DNA of 64,000 bases, taken from positions 2,721,242 to 2,785,241 of the forward strand of contig JAJEKV010000087.1 in the NCBI GenBank assembly GCA_021234155.1, in the 5' to 3' direction. A program made the translations under genes and the position numbers. The notes below the pieces were generated by a model. That model had not been told where the DNA came from. It did no database searches and worked only from the letters and a program-made list of their open reading frames with translations. The stretch comes from Isoetes taiwanensis (Eukaryota > Streptophyta > Lycopodiopsida > Isoetales > Isoetaceae). This document shows, piece after piece, positions 47,084 to 57,708 of the stretch (position 1 is its first letter; every line of letters begins with the position of its first letter).

Positions 47084-47419
47084 TTGAAAATAATTAAACA
47101 ATATAGGGCTTTCCTCAAAGGGAAGAAGGCACGATACATCGCGCAACAGCAGCAGGACATGTTTTTTCTTCTTGACTGCCACCACAAGACATATTGGAGG
47201 AGAGTATTACATAAACCCATTCAACATCTTGGCAAAATTTCTTTAGGGCAGTGGATGAAATACTTGATTCAGCTCTCTGATCCTTGCATGATCCAGAGTA
47301 CCATGCCAACATTGACAATACAAGTCCTCGCTAATGGAAAGGCCACAAACATAGAGGGTATGCAGGCAAAATTGTGGAAGCGGATCTCACTTCCCAATCT
47401 TGACTGGTATATTCAATAA
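47084..47419 (+). CDS. Unknown ORF conserved in both palindrome arms (right)
   Basis: 111 codons, partner of 34440-34751 and slightly longer, keeping VLANGKATNIEG where the left copy has lost a few residues (VLATNIEG). Same GKKARYIAQQQQDMFFLLDC and ISLGQWMKYLIQLSDPC segments. No recognised domain. Confidence 0.35.
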   Translation: MKIIKQYRAFLKGKKARYIAQQQQDMFFLLDCHHKTYWRRVLHKPIQHLGKISLGQWMKYLIQLSDPCMIQSTMPTLTIQVLANGKATNIEGMQAKLWKRISLPNLDWYIQ

Positions 47420-47452
47420 GGCCCTCCAAAAATGCTTTCCTCGCAATAGATC

Positions 47453-50400
47453 GTGAATAAAGTGATCCCAGACTATAAGGCTGATGACTGCCACTATCCT
47501 ATCAATTATCGCACTGTGAACAAACTTACAGATGCAGGTTTTGAGATTCGTTTTTCAGCTCACAGATGTGACATTTTGGATGTTTCCAAAAGGATAATAT
47601 TTGTAGCTCACAGAGTGGGAAATTTGTATCAAGTGCATGCTGTTGAGGTCGAGTACTTGGACCGTATTGGCAGAGCCTCCAAATGAGAAGTATATATGGC
47701 GTCATCGATTGGGATATATAGCTTGCAAGGTGATCAATTTGCTGATGAAGCTAGGTTTGGTGACAGGATCTAAGATTGTTTTTCAATCATGTAATGCTTG
47801 CATGCAAGGGAAAATAACCAGAAATTATTTTTCCTTGTCCGCATCACATGCCCCTAAAAGACTTGAATTGATCCACACAGATCTGTGGATCAGTGCATCT
47901 CTTTACCACTATTGGATCGAGGTATTTCTTTATTTTCCTTGATGCTTTTTCATAGAGTGAGAAGATTGCTAGGCCCCCGGCCCCTTCTTCTTCTTCTAGC
48001 AGTGGTTTTGCCTCTGTTATTGAGGGTGTTCATCTTATGAACATGAATCCAGATTGATCTCTTTACATCATTTAACGAATTGGATATTAGAATCACCAAG
48101 GCTAGTGAATTTTTAATTGTAGATGGATTATATTTTAGATTATCTACTTTTGTATTACAGCTCACATCCTAGGAAGCATTAACTCTTGTACTGATTTATG
48201 GCTCACTCTTATGGATCACTCACTCTTATGGATCATGGGAACCACACGCCATCTACTAGCCAAGCAATCATCTCTAGGGCAGCTAAGGGCCCTTTTAACA
48301 AGGCACAAATAGATATATAAGCTTTTCTGAAGAAACCGTATGAATGGCCACCTCCATTGATTCTTCCATTGAGCTCGTATCAATTTGCGATGTTATTTTT
48401 CTGCTATAATTTTGGTGAATGCTCTAAAATGGCAATTCTGCATTGCATAAAGTTGTAGAGATGTGTTGTTATGATGGCAGCACCATCATATTTGTTTTTT
48501 AGCATGCTTGCCTTTTCTGAGGTGCATAGATTGCTGCAATTCTAGCCTATTTGAGAGAAGTCTTTGTTTATCTTCTGAAGAGTAAATTTCAGTGTTTTGA
48601 ATATTTTCAACCATTTAAAAATACTGTTGAGAAGAACACATGCCAGATTTTAATCATTCGATCAGACAATGGAGGAGAGTTTTGTTCTAATGCTTTTGAA
48701 GCATTCTTGCTTACACATGAGATTGAGCACCAGCTTACAGCTCCATATACCCAGAGCAGAATGGTAGAGCAGAGAGGATAAATAGGAGTTTGATAGAAAT
48801 GGTCAGAACCTTTCTCATTGCAATGAATGTACCTGCACAATTCTGGGGGGAAGCAATCATGACCTCTGCCTACTTGATGAATCGAGTCCCACATGCAAGT
48901 CTTTTGTTCAAGATTCCAGAAGCATTGTGGATAGGTAAAACTCCATCTCTTGTTTATGCTAAAGTGTTTGGATGTAGAGCTTTTGTGAAGTTACCATTAT
49001 CTACATCAAAGGTGGATACACAGGCCCGAAATTGCACGTTTTTGGGTGATTGCAACAACATGAAAGCATTCAAATTCCAGATTTGAAGCCCATTTGAAGA
49101 CCAATAAGCTCTAGTGGTAAGTTGCCATGTTCAATCAAATGAATTCGGGCCTTGTTTTTCCCATTCCACCACTGTTCTTCCACTTTCATCATTTTACTTG
49201 ATGAAGCCAATTCTATTTTGCCCCTAACCAATCCTATCGTGCCCCCTGCATTGCCAAATTTGACCTCGTCCCATGTGTCCCCACAAAGTGATATTGATCC
49301 CACAGATCCAGATGTACCAGAAGATGATCTTCTATTTGAACCACTTGAGGTACGCTTCCACAAATTCTCAGAGCACCATCTCCACAGGAAGTGCCCAACA
49401 TGCACAATAGTTAAAGGTCATGGATGAAGAACTGAGCTCTATAGCACATGCAAAAACGTGGACTCTTGTTCCCAGACCTGCAGACATAACCATTGTTGGT
49501 TCCAGATGGGTGTATAAAATCAAGTACAAATGTGCTAGAAGTATTGATAGGTTTAAGGCATGCTTGGTAGCTAAATATTTCATTCAGATACCTGGAGTAG
49601 ACTTTGATAAGACATTTGTTCGTGTGATCAAAATGACCACTATTCAAACACTGTTAGTTCATGCCTATCTACAGAAGTATTAGGTTCACCAATTAGATGT
49701 TATCAATGTCTTCCTTTATGGAGAGTTACAGGAAGAAGTTTACATTGAGCAATCTAAGGACTTGAGAGATACCCTTTTGAGTCTACAATTTCAAATAAGC
49801 ACTGCAGACACTAGCCTCTATTTTCGCCTTCAGTCCAATTCTATCTTTATCATGTATTATGTTGATGACTTAGGGAACATTGTCTCACATGAATCATATC
49901 TTTTCTATCTGAAATGACAGTTACATGATCATTTTAGGTTGTGCTTTACAGAAATGTTATTTACGTTATATTGCTGGGTCCTTAAAGTTGGAAATTCACT
50001 ACAATGCTAAGGGAAATTAAAAAATGATCGGTTATTTAGATTCTGATTGGGGGAGAGATGCAGCCAGGAAGTCCATGACATGTTATTGATTCATGTTGGC
50101 AGGTGGGACAATAAGTTGGAACAGTAAGAAGCAACATTGTGTGTATCAATCTACTACAGAAGCCGAATACTATGATTGCCAGTGCATTCATTAAAGGATT
50201 GGTTAGGAAGGCTAACTCTTCAATTGCATATTCAGAACATTGTAAGTATGATCATAATGGTTGATAACCAAAGAATGAAGCATGTTGATATAAAATTTTA
50301 CTTTAACCAAGATGTGTTGGCTCAAGGTTTATTGTAGATCAAGTATTGTCCCAGTGGAGAAATGATAACAGACATCTTGACCAAGGCATTGGCATATCCA

Positions 50401-50460
50401 AAGCTTTCCAAGCTTGTGAAGATGCTAGGTCTGCAAGAAGATATTTCAACTTGATGGCAG
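47453..50460 (+). pseudogene. Decayed Ty1/copia retrotransposon, pol
   Basis: Copia pol blocks in order. Pre-integrase region: RVGNLYQVHAVE, WRHRLGYIACKVINLLMK, SCNACMQGK and LELIHTDLW. Integrase core from 48551: VYLLKSKFQ, IIRSDNGGEF (Asp), then MVEQR and a stop, VRTFLIAMNVPAQFWGEA and YLMNRVPHASL. RT N-terminus from 49420: AKTWTLVPRPADITIVGSRW and VDFDKTFVRVIKM, then VHQLDVINVFLYGELQEEVY. The RNase H end near 50040-50440 is heavily broken (WNSKKQHCVYQSTTEAEYY). Gag and the 5' LTR are absent. About 600 bp of non-copia sequence (roughly 47935-48545) interrupts integrase. Many stops; not functional. Confidence 0.88.
47935..48545. other. Unassigned insertion inside copia integrase
   Basis: Copia homology stops after HTDLW plus a few residues and resumes at VFVYLLKSK. 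The intervening 600 bp contains a short CACTCTTATGGATCA duplication near 48206 and no coding. Borders are approximate and no target duplication was identified. Confidence 0.45.
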
Positions 50461-50528
50461 TTGCAAGTGCAATACCTTTTTAAATTTCTAGTTTTCATGT
50501 TTTCAGTTGTTTTGAACTGCTAAATTTA

Positions 50529-50960
50529 TGGGGGGATATTGAAGCAATTAAATTAAGCAGTTTTAAGTTAGTAATTTGTAGTGCGAATGTAAATTTTATT
50601 AAAAACTATAATTTAACTTAATTTAACTGTGGGTGCAAATGTATCCTAAATTTGTTATCTTAGTTTAAGGCATGTTTTATGGAAATGATCAAGGCCTTGA
50701 ATTGTGCATAAAAACTTGCGACATAAATCATGTGAACATCTATACCTAAACCCAACGAGGGGATCGATCTAACACAAGTTTTCAAGAGCTTGATCATATC
50801 AGCCTTCTTTATGTTAAGTTCATTGCTTGATCTTCTGTTCGATATTTCTATAATTTGCTTGAATAATTAAAACAAGCTGCCATCTGTTTTTCTGTGATAA
50901 GAGCATGAAACCATTCATCTAGCTGATGCATCCGACTCTGTATTTGCTGTTGTATCTACT
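50529..50960 (+). repeat. Copia polypurine tract and likely 3' LTR
   Basis: A TGGGGGGATA tract at 50529-50538 is followed at about 50540 by TGAAGCAATTAAATTAAGC, a plausible LTR start. The right border is unknown because the partner LTR is not in the window; the end coordinate is a guess. Confidence 0.5.
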
Positions 50961-52525
50961 GCCGAATCTGACCTCCTGTAGCTGTACAATTTCGTCCTTA
51001 TCTTGTGATGGAGCTTCTACTACCCTTAAAAAAGGCCTGCTTGCTCGTTTGGACATTTTTCAATGGGTTGACAAAAAAACCCACGCATAAAAATTATATT
51101 TGATTTAAAATATTTTTTTCCAACTAAAATTTTGTAAAAAGCATTTGCAAACGTTATTACAATATATAGACACGTTTTATTGTTTTATTGTACTATCCAC
51201 ATAGAATATTTAAATTCTTTGCCAAGTGCTGGAAAGTTTGAACTGACATAGCAAAATAACTATTTTGTGGATTTGTGTCATAGCTTTTTTTCTTCAGTGT
51301 ATTTTCTAATTTGAGCACTATCCAAAGCTCCATTGTTTTTGACCAGCAGAAGATAGCAACAAGTGAGTGGATAAAGAGAAATGTTTGGGGTGCGATAAAT
51401 TGTTTGTAGATGTATAATGGTAATATTATTAATGGATAGTAGTACTTGTTCATAAAATAAAATTTTGTTACTGGAAATGACAACTCCACATGACTAAAAG
51501 ATGCATATAGAGATAGTTGTTTTACGACGTGGGCTTATTTTTTCAATAAATACTTAGGTGCTTGGATGGATTAGATCATATTAAAGCGATTCAAAATGTC
51601 ACAAAGCTTCATTCGACAACATGGTTGCTGTAAGCCTTGGTAGACTCCTTTACATTGAGAAATTACTATCCAATGGGATTAGGTCCAAACTAGGGTGGCA
51701 AGCCATGGGTGCGCACCATGATAAGCCCATTTTTTCCATCATGTAGATCCCAAAGAGGTAATTGTTAAATGGTGTCATGTTATTTGGGAGACCTATGAGA
51801 AGCAGTGGCAGTAGGTCAAAGTCAAAGTCAAAGTGGCGGGCACCCCCTACCCGGGTGTTGCTGGGCTCGCTAGAAACACACAGACACCCCCTGCCCGCCA
51901 CTTAGGGTTTGCGTTGACCAGTCAAAGTCAAAGTCAACTAGGGCCGAATTTTAAGGAAGGCAAGTCTATCTACTCCTGATTTTTAGGCAAGTTGAAGAAC
52001 TTTCTATATGAAGGGGATGAACAATTTGACAAGTGGATGCACCCGGATTGGAAGGTAAATATGGAGATAAATACTGGAGTAAGGCATAGACAAGAGGGCT
52101 TGCAGGTCGAAATATGAAGCAGGAGATTGTTTAAGCGCCTGATTGATCTTGTTGTCAGTGTATTGAGTATCAGTTTATTGAATACATTATTTTCAAATTC
52201 TAACAGTAATATGTATCATATCCCACTAATTATATAGGATATGATGTTCTTTTCCTGTCTTCCAAGCAAAGGATCAAAACATATTAAAATTTAATCCTTA
52301 ACTGGCTCATTGCGCTCCTTAAAGGGCAGACAGAACCTAGTAAAACATTATAGAGATAACACATTGGAACAGTAAAGGGTAATATTGGAAAAATTCGAGT
52401 TATCAGATAATGTATAGTGTTAGAGAGCCGTGGTTGGAGAAAAGTGAATTTGTCGTATAATGTATCAAAAGCAATCAAGAGATGACATGGAAGCAGATTG
52501 TAAACTATACAAACGAGATTCGCTT
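50961..52525. other. No gene recognised upstream of the LARP6-like gene
   Basis: Short open frames (51193-51489, 51650-51901 and 52284-52478, minus) have no motifs. Apart from the inverted-repeat segment at 51815-51938, nothing could be assigned. Confidence 0.4.
51815..51938. repeat. Inverted repeat flanked by GTCAAA direct repeats
   Basis: GTCAAAGTCAAAGTCAAA is followed by AAGTGGCGGGCA (51831-51842). The reverse complement TGCCCGCCACTT lies at 51892-51903, and a second GTCAAAGTCAAAGTCAA run lies near 51922. The centre is C-rich. It could be a very small foldback element. Confidence 0.5.
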
Positions 52526-52665
52526 AATCTAGAAACTAGTGGGGATTGTCGAGGTGGAACACTTGGATGGAAGAATTGAACATGGCCTTTTTTGTTCAAT
52601 CTAGAAAGTAGTGGGGATTGTCCAGAAAGGAACATGGAAGGATTGAACTTGACGAGAATCGAACA
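52526..52665. repeat. 72-bp tandem duplication
   Basis: Two units starting AATCTAGAAASTAGTGGGGA at 52526 and 52598; the second is shorter and diverges near its end. Confidence 0.75.
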
Positions 52666-52712
52666 CGCAACCTTCTGATGTGGGGTGAAAGAGTTAGATG
52701 GGCGACAGATAG
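52642..52712 (-). pseudogene. tRNA-Trp-like relic
   Basis: On the minus strand the 3' half, CATCAGAAGGTTGCGTGTTC and on through GATTCTCGTCAAGTTCAA, closely follows the anticodon-stem, variable-loop and T-arm sequence of plant nuclear tRNA-Trp(CCA). The 5' half is badly degraded: the D arm is unrecognisable and the anticodon loop reads CACCCCACA instead of the expected CTCCAGA-type loop. It is a dead tRNA copy or a tRNA-derived element, lying about 150 bp upstream of the LARP6-like gene's TATA box. Confidence 0.55.
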
Positions 52713-52860
52713 ATGGAAGGGATTGAGAATGGAAGGATTGAGAAGGTGGATGTGTAGTGGGAAATGGCTAAGCACAAAACGTGGCCCACGAACACGTAAC
52801 AAACCCAAAACCTTAGATAAGAGGGGAAAAAAAGGAAACGGAAAAAGAATGGGCAGCAAA

Positions 52861-52868
52861 TATAAATA
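52861..52868 (+). promoter_or_regulatory. TATA box of the LARP6-like gene
   Basis: TATAAATA lies about 190 bp before the ATG, followed by GC-rich, then T- and C-rich leader sequence, a typical plant core promoter layout. The transcription start would be near 52895. Confidence 0.6.
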
Positions 52869-53049
52869 GGGTTTGCAGATGCGGCCCCCGATGGCTGGGC
52901 TTCTCCTTCCCGTCCTGCTCGCCCATCTCCTGCCCCCCCTTCCGGATCATCACGCACGTCTTTCCGATCCATACCTCCATAGCCAGCCTCAGACCAAGCT
53001 TGCCTTCCATGGCTTTCTAGCACCCTAATCTTCGTTTTTTTTTTCTTCC

Positions 53050-56000
53050 ATGCCGGCCATGGAGCCCCCCCGTGGGTCTTCTGCCCTAGATTCTTTCCCT
53101 TCTTGTAGCGATGGATCTCCCCAAGTTCCCGTCTCTGGTTTTTCTTCAAAGCTCGAGGGTTTGAAGCATCCGATTGAAGGATCTAAGCATGAGGGTTCTC
53201 ATAAACACCATGAAGGTAAGCAATCTCATTTAGGGCAGCATGTGCCGCATCATCACGAGGGTTTTAACTCACAGGGGAAGCATCATGAAGGGGTTAAGAA
53301 AGGAACATATGGGCGGGGCAATAGTAGTAGCACAGAGGTGAAGCATATATGGGTTGCCAAGAGTGAGATTTCTAAGCTGGATGTTGCAGGCAAAAATCAT
53401 CAAGATTCTAAACCCGTTAACCAGGAGGATTGCGAGGGTAAGTCTGAATCCAGTAGCCCTAATACTGCGAAGTCCTCAGATTGCAATAATGACTCTGGGG
53501 CTAAGCTAGAATGTGTAAAAACAGAAGAGATGATTAATAAAATGGGTTGTGGCCTTGAAGCAGATGATGGGTATGTGAAAACTCAGGGTCAGATTCAGGA
53601 TGCGGCAGAACCGTCCTTGAGTAGACAGATGTCCAATAGCAGGCTTAATGCAGAGGCGCCAGCATTCGTGCCTAAAACTGTTTCCACAACTACCACCCCT
53701 ACTGGAGTGCACTCATCTTCAGCTAATACTAACCATGGAGTTATACAGATGGCTGCAATGGCAATTCCATCTCCTGTATTGGGCCATCAGTTGATTAAGG
53801 GGCCACAAACTATATTAGCGTCAGGACCTTTGCTTTCTCCCGTGTTTGTACATCATACCGTTCTTGGGCAAGTGCCTTCATCTTCTGTGGTGTCGTCTGC
53901 AGTCTCAGCTGAAGCAGTGACTAGGACAGTTAATGATGCATCTGTTGGTCCTTCGTCTGAGGAAATAAATGAAACGGACTCAACCCAATTGCAAGAGAAT
54001 CAAGCCCATGAAACAGAAAATTCATCATTTCATAATAAATTTGTGTTGAGCGAGGAACTCAGAACTCAGATTGTTGAGCAGGTATGCTTTTATTTTATTG
54101 TATATGTAACTTCGAATTTAACACACTGGATCTAGGACAATTTTTCCTCATCTGGAACTTAGTGATCAGAATGATTAATTGCTATATATAGGTGGAGTTC
54201 TATTTCAGCGACGAGAATCTTCCGACAGATAGTTACCTCATGAAGTTTGTGAAGAAAGATCCAGAGGGTTTTGGTAAGTTTTTATTTTTCCATATCGTTT
54301 AATGTATTCCTGTGAGGTTCTTTGCATGTTCCAATACAAGTGAATTTATAAGGCATGCCAAGCATGCCTATATAACTTATTCTGGTGTAGATTAAATTTG
54401 GCGTACATTTTAACAGGATTCCAATAGATGCCACAAATCGGAGTAAGTTTCACCATAGGAATGAAGAATAGAAAGCTAATTCCACGTGCTTGAATAGTGC
54501 AAATTTACAGATCAAATAGCCTGCGTTTTAGACTATTATTTAGGGTTATACATAAGGTTTGATCTGTATATCCATATTTAAACTGAAGCTTGGAGAGCAC
54601 TTCAAGCTTATGGTTATTATTCTTCTGGTGTCTTATTCACATAAGGTAGCCTTTTGAGGTGCCTAGCCAGTAGCAGAATTACACATCCTACTATTCTTGG
54701 AGTTCATAATGTTGGCTCTTATCATTTACGTCCAGCTTTTTGTCTTATCCAGTCTCTTATGATGGTTCTAGATATCTGATTTAAAAAAGAACTTAGATGC
54801 ACAACTTGTCCATATGTATGGCATGGTGAAATTTTGGTGTTTTCTACAGTCCCCATTCCAATTGTTGCGTCGTTCAGAAAAGTGAAGCAGCTGACAAAAA
54901 ACTATGGTGCTATATCGGCTGCCTTGCGCACATCATCAAAGCTGGTGATTGTTCTAACTTTGATTATACAGAGGGCATCAGATTATCATTAGCGTATTAA
55001 TGTAGGTCTATTTGTACTTGTTATATAATGTAAGTGTCTTGTCCATTATGTGGAAACGGATTCGTCATGGTGATGCATACAAATTTGCATATTAGACATC
55101 AGAAGTACTTTTATAGCAATACCTTGCAACTGTCTCTATATCACAGCTTTTAAGTTCCTTAGACCGCTCACTGTACTGTGTAACAAGCTGTGAATGGAGT
55201 CCCGAAGTCCCTACTGAGTCCATAATAGGATTTACCTATGAAAAGTTACATGATAATGCATAAACTTTTGAGAGTACTTTTTGCTTTGAGTAGGTTGTCA
55301 GTGATGATGGAAAGAAGGTTAAGCGTGCATTACCATTGCCAGAAGTGGATTTGGAAGAAATCCAGGTAGGTTGTCAGGAATATTGTGGGGCTCTAAACTC
55401 CTTAGAAGTTCACTCATTAACATGTTTACTTGCAGTCAAGAACTGTTGTGGCAGAGAATCTCCCAGCAGATCACTCTATTCGTAATCTTGAGAAAATTTT
55501 TGGGGCAGCGGGCAAGTGAGTCGCGTTTTTAATTGGCAAGAGCGAAAACATAGTTTGTTTATATAACAGAGCGTGATATATTTTTTAGTGTAAAGATGGT
55601 ACGTGTTTGCCAACCTGAAGCAACAAATGGTGCAAATCATACTGGGCTAAAATACATAAAGAATGACAGGCTTGTGAGCAACAAGGTAATGGTTATATTT
55701 TTATTCCTTTCCAATCTAATTCAAGAAAATAGAACATCTTTATTAACTTTTTGTCCTCTAATTGCAGTTGCATGCACTAATCGAATATGAGTCTGTCGAA
55801 CAGGCAGAAAAAGCTGTAAGTCTGAATTTACATCTTCTCTACATGTGTATTGCTGGTTGTAGATGCATCAATTAATGGATAAGAGGACAATTCTTTAGGT
55901 TGCAGACCTCACGGATCAGGGTAATTGGAGAAGTGGTCTTCATGTGAGGTTGCTTCTACGGCGTGCAGTAAGTTGCTACATGCCAAAATTGGTAGTGCTT

Positions 56001-56536
56001 TATGCATTCGTTAGACCCTTGACTTTCTGCTGGTGGTGTTCAGTTCCCCAACAAATATGGTCACCCTGCACACCCTGCTCACCCGCATGTCAAAGGACGC
56101 AAGACCAGTGCAGATGCAACAGAGGGAGAGGATGATGGTCCGTCTGAAGAAAAACAAAGTGAAGATCAACAGGCAGAAGGCACTGAGGAACTGGTATGCA
56201 GTTCTTCATTGCTTTTATGTTGAGTCATGCAGTTTTATGGGATTTAGGTGTTGATGTTAGCTATTGGGCATCCTTCAGGGGGGTGAGCATGCAGGTGAGA
56301 GAGATCCTGGAGGGAAGCGGGGCAGAGGCCGGGGACGCGGAAGAGGAAGGGGCAGAGGTCAGCACAATGCAAATGGTTCTCACAATTTTGTACCAGGAAC
56401 ATCCCCACAGCTTAGTAGCAGCCCATTGACCAATGATGTCCTGTTGAAGCCACCTCCAGGTCCTCGCATGCCAGATGGAACCAAAGGTTTTAGTATGGGT
56501 CGTGGCAAGGCAATACCACCTGTGAATACATCTTAG
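53050..56536 (+). CDS. LARP6: La-related protein 6 (LARP6B/C-like), ten coding exons
   Basis: RNA-binding protein of the LARP6 family; plant members bind mRNA and poly(A)-binding protein and act in cytoplasmic mRNA storage and translation. Exons 53050-54081, 54192-54273, 54850-54944, 55294-55365, 55436-55515, 55589-55685, 55768-55815, 55899-55967, 56044-56193 and 56279-56536 join in frame with GT-AG introns to 660 residues. Exon 1 encodes a disordered His/Ser-rich N-terminus with a PAM2-type motif, SRLNAEAPAFVPKTV (around residue 200), for binding PABP. Next come the La motif (VEFYFSDENLPTDSYLMKFV, then YGAISAALRTSSKL), an RRM-like domain (SRTVVAENLPADHSIRN to LHVRLLLRRA), an acidic linker, a GRGRGRGRGRG tract, and the SUZ-C-like end GPRMPDGTKGFSMGRGK. 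ATG at 53050 or 53059 (MEPPRG) could start it. No defect found. The PAM2 motif favours the B/C subtype over LARP6A. Confidence 0.94.
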
Positions 56537-57403
56537 CCTGTTATTTTGTGATTACGTTAGCCTGGTTATTCAGAAGCGCGATCTGGCATGCACCAAAGCC
56601 GAAATTTTGGTCGGCCGGTGTTTTGCTTGGCTATAATCTAGCTAGAGTACGGTTGAGTGGTTTTTTCTGTTCTGGTGTTCAGATAAATGCTTCTGGGGAA
56701 ACTGTTAAGTTTGTCCAGAATATGATGTAAGATTTCATACGACATTGCACGATGCTGCTTGCATGGTAACAAAACGTTTCTTTAAATAAGAGAATAGAGG
56801 TATGCGTTTAAGTGAAGCTTCATCACGTCAAATTGTATAGTGGTTGGATTGGCGTTAGACAACTGCCTCCTGCATGTATTCTTTATATAGCCTTTAGGGT
56901 GTGCCACCATTTGAAATTATATGGTTTGCAACCATTTCGAAATTACATGGTTTTAAACACTTTCCTTTTTTCTATTTTTCATTTGGAAATTGTATGCATG
57001 AACTGTCCACAATTTAAGTTCCTTTCGTATTGTGAAAGAGTATTCTCATCATGTTTGGGACTATAATTTTAATATAGTAAATTTGTATTTTGGAGCAGCT
57101 TGTTTGGTTTGTTTCTCTTGTTTCTATTTTGGATTATTTCGGATGTTGTTTGTTGCAATGGTATAAGTATAGAAAGAGGTGGAGCAGTTTTGGGAAAGTA
57201 ATGGATGTTTGTTGCAATGGTTTAAGTATAGAAAGAGGTAGAGCAGTTCAGAAAAGGGATGAGAAAAACGATTTTGTAAATCAATGCCCGGTTAAGGGTT
57301 TTGCATGGTCTCGAAACACATGGAATTTATATTTCGTGTGATTGTAATGCCTGTTTTTTGGATGAAAGAACACATTTGAAATATCTTTTTTGTGCTCAAT
57401 TAT
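56537..57403. other. LARP6-like 3' UTR and downstream region
   Basis: AT-rich sequence without coding. The polyadenylation site was not identified. Confidence 0.4.
57141..57256. repeat. Tandem duplication, about 60 bp
   Basis: Two units (57141-57202 and 57203-57256) sharing TTTGTTGCAATGGT and AAGTATAGAAAGAGGTRGAG, downstream of the LARP6-like gene. Confidence 0.8.
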
Positions 57404-57450
57404 CCCTACAAGAAATTTATTGCGGCGGTCAAGGTCGCCGCTAAATTTCT
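57404..57450. repeat. Hairpin resembling a CACTA-type terminus
   Basis: CCCTACAAGAAATTTATT is followed by GCGGCGGTCAAGGTCGCCGC and TAAATTTCTT, a near-perfect foldback. The CTACAAGAAA start is like the CACTACAAGAAA ends of plant CACTA elements, but the first bases differ and no partner end was found. Confidence 0.4.
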
Positions 57451-57708
57451 TTTGTTCGGCTGAGTGCAAAGGCCACTCTGTATACAAGATACTCGGTGCA
57501 AAAGATATTAGTTGTTGAAGATCACTAGTGAAAAGAAGAAATATATTTTATTAGGTTGTTGCCACATACATGCATCCAAACAAATGCTTGCAATGAGCAC
57601 ATATCCTTTACCATAATGAGAATCTACTTCAACAAATCTATCTAAACTCAACCTTTTCAGGCGTACATTAATATAGGTTCTTGAGACATCAAGTGGAGAT
57701 ATCAGACA

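Larger units (their letters stand above)
40972..47412 (-). repeat. Large palindrome, right arm
   Basis: Inverted partner of 34437-39258. It is longer because it keeps about 1.35 kb (43245-44610) absent from the left arm and carries a 473-bp LINE (45299-45771). Independent changes in the two arms, including different stop codons at the same transposase codon, show that they have evolved separately for some time. A trivial assembly mirror image is therefore unlikely. Confidence 0.88.

Noticed and set aside
52694-53149. Minus-strand 151-codon frame overlapping the LARP6 promoter and first exon
   Set aside because: Antisense shadow of a GC-rich leader and exon; no recognisable domain.
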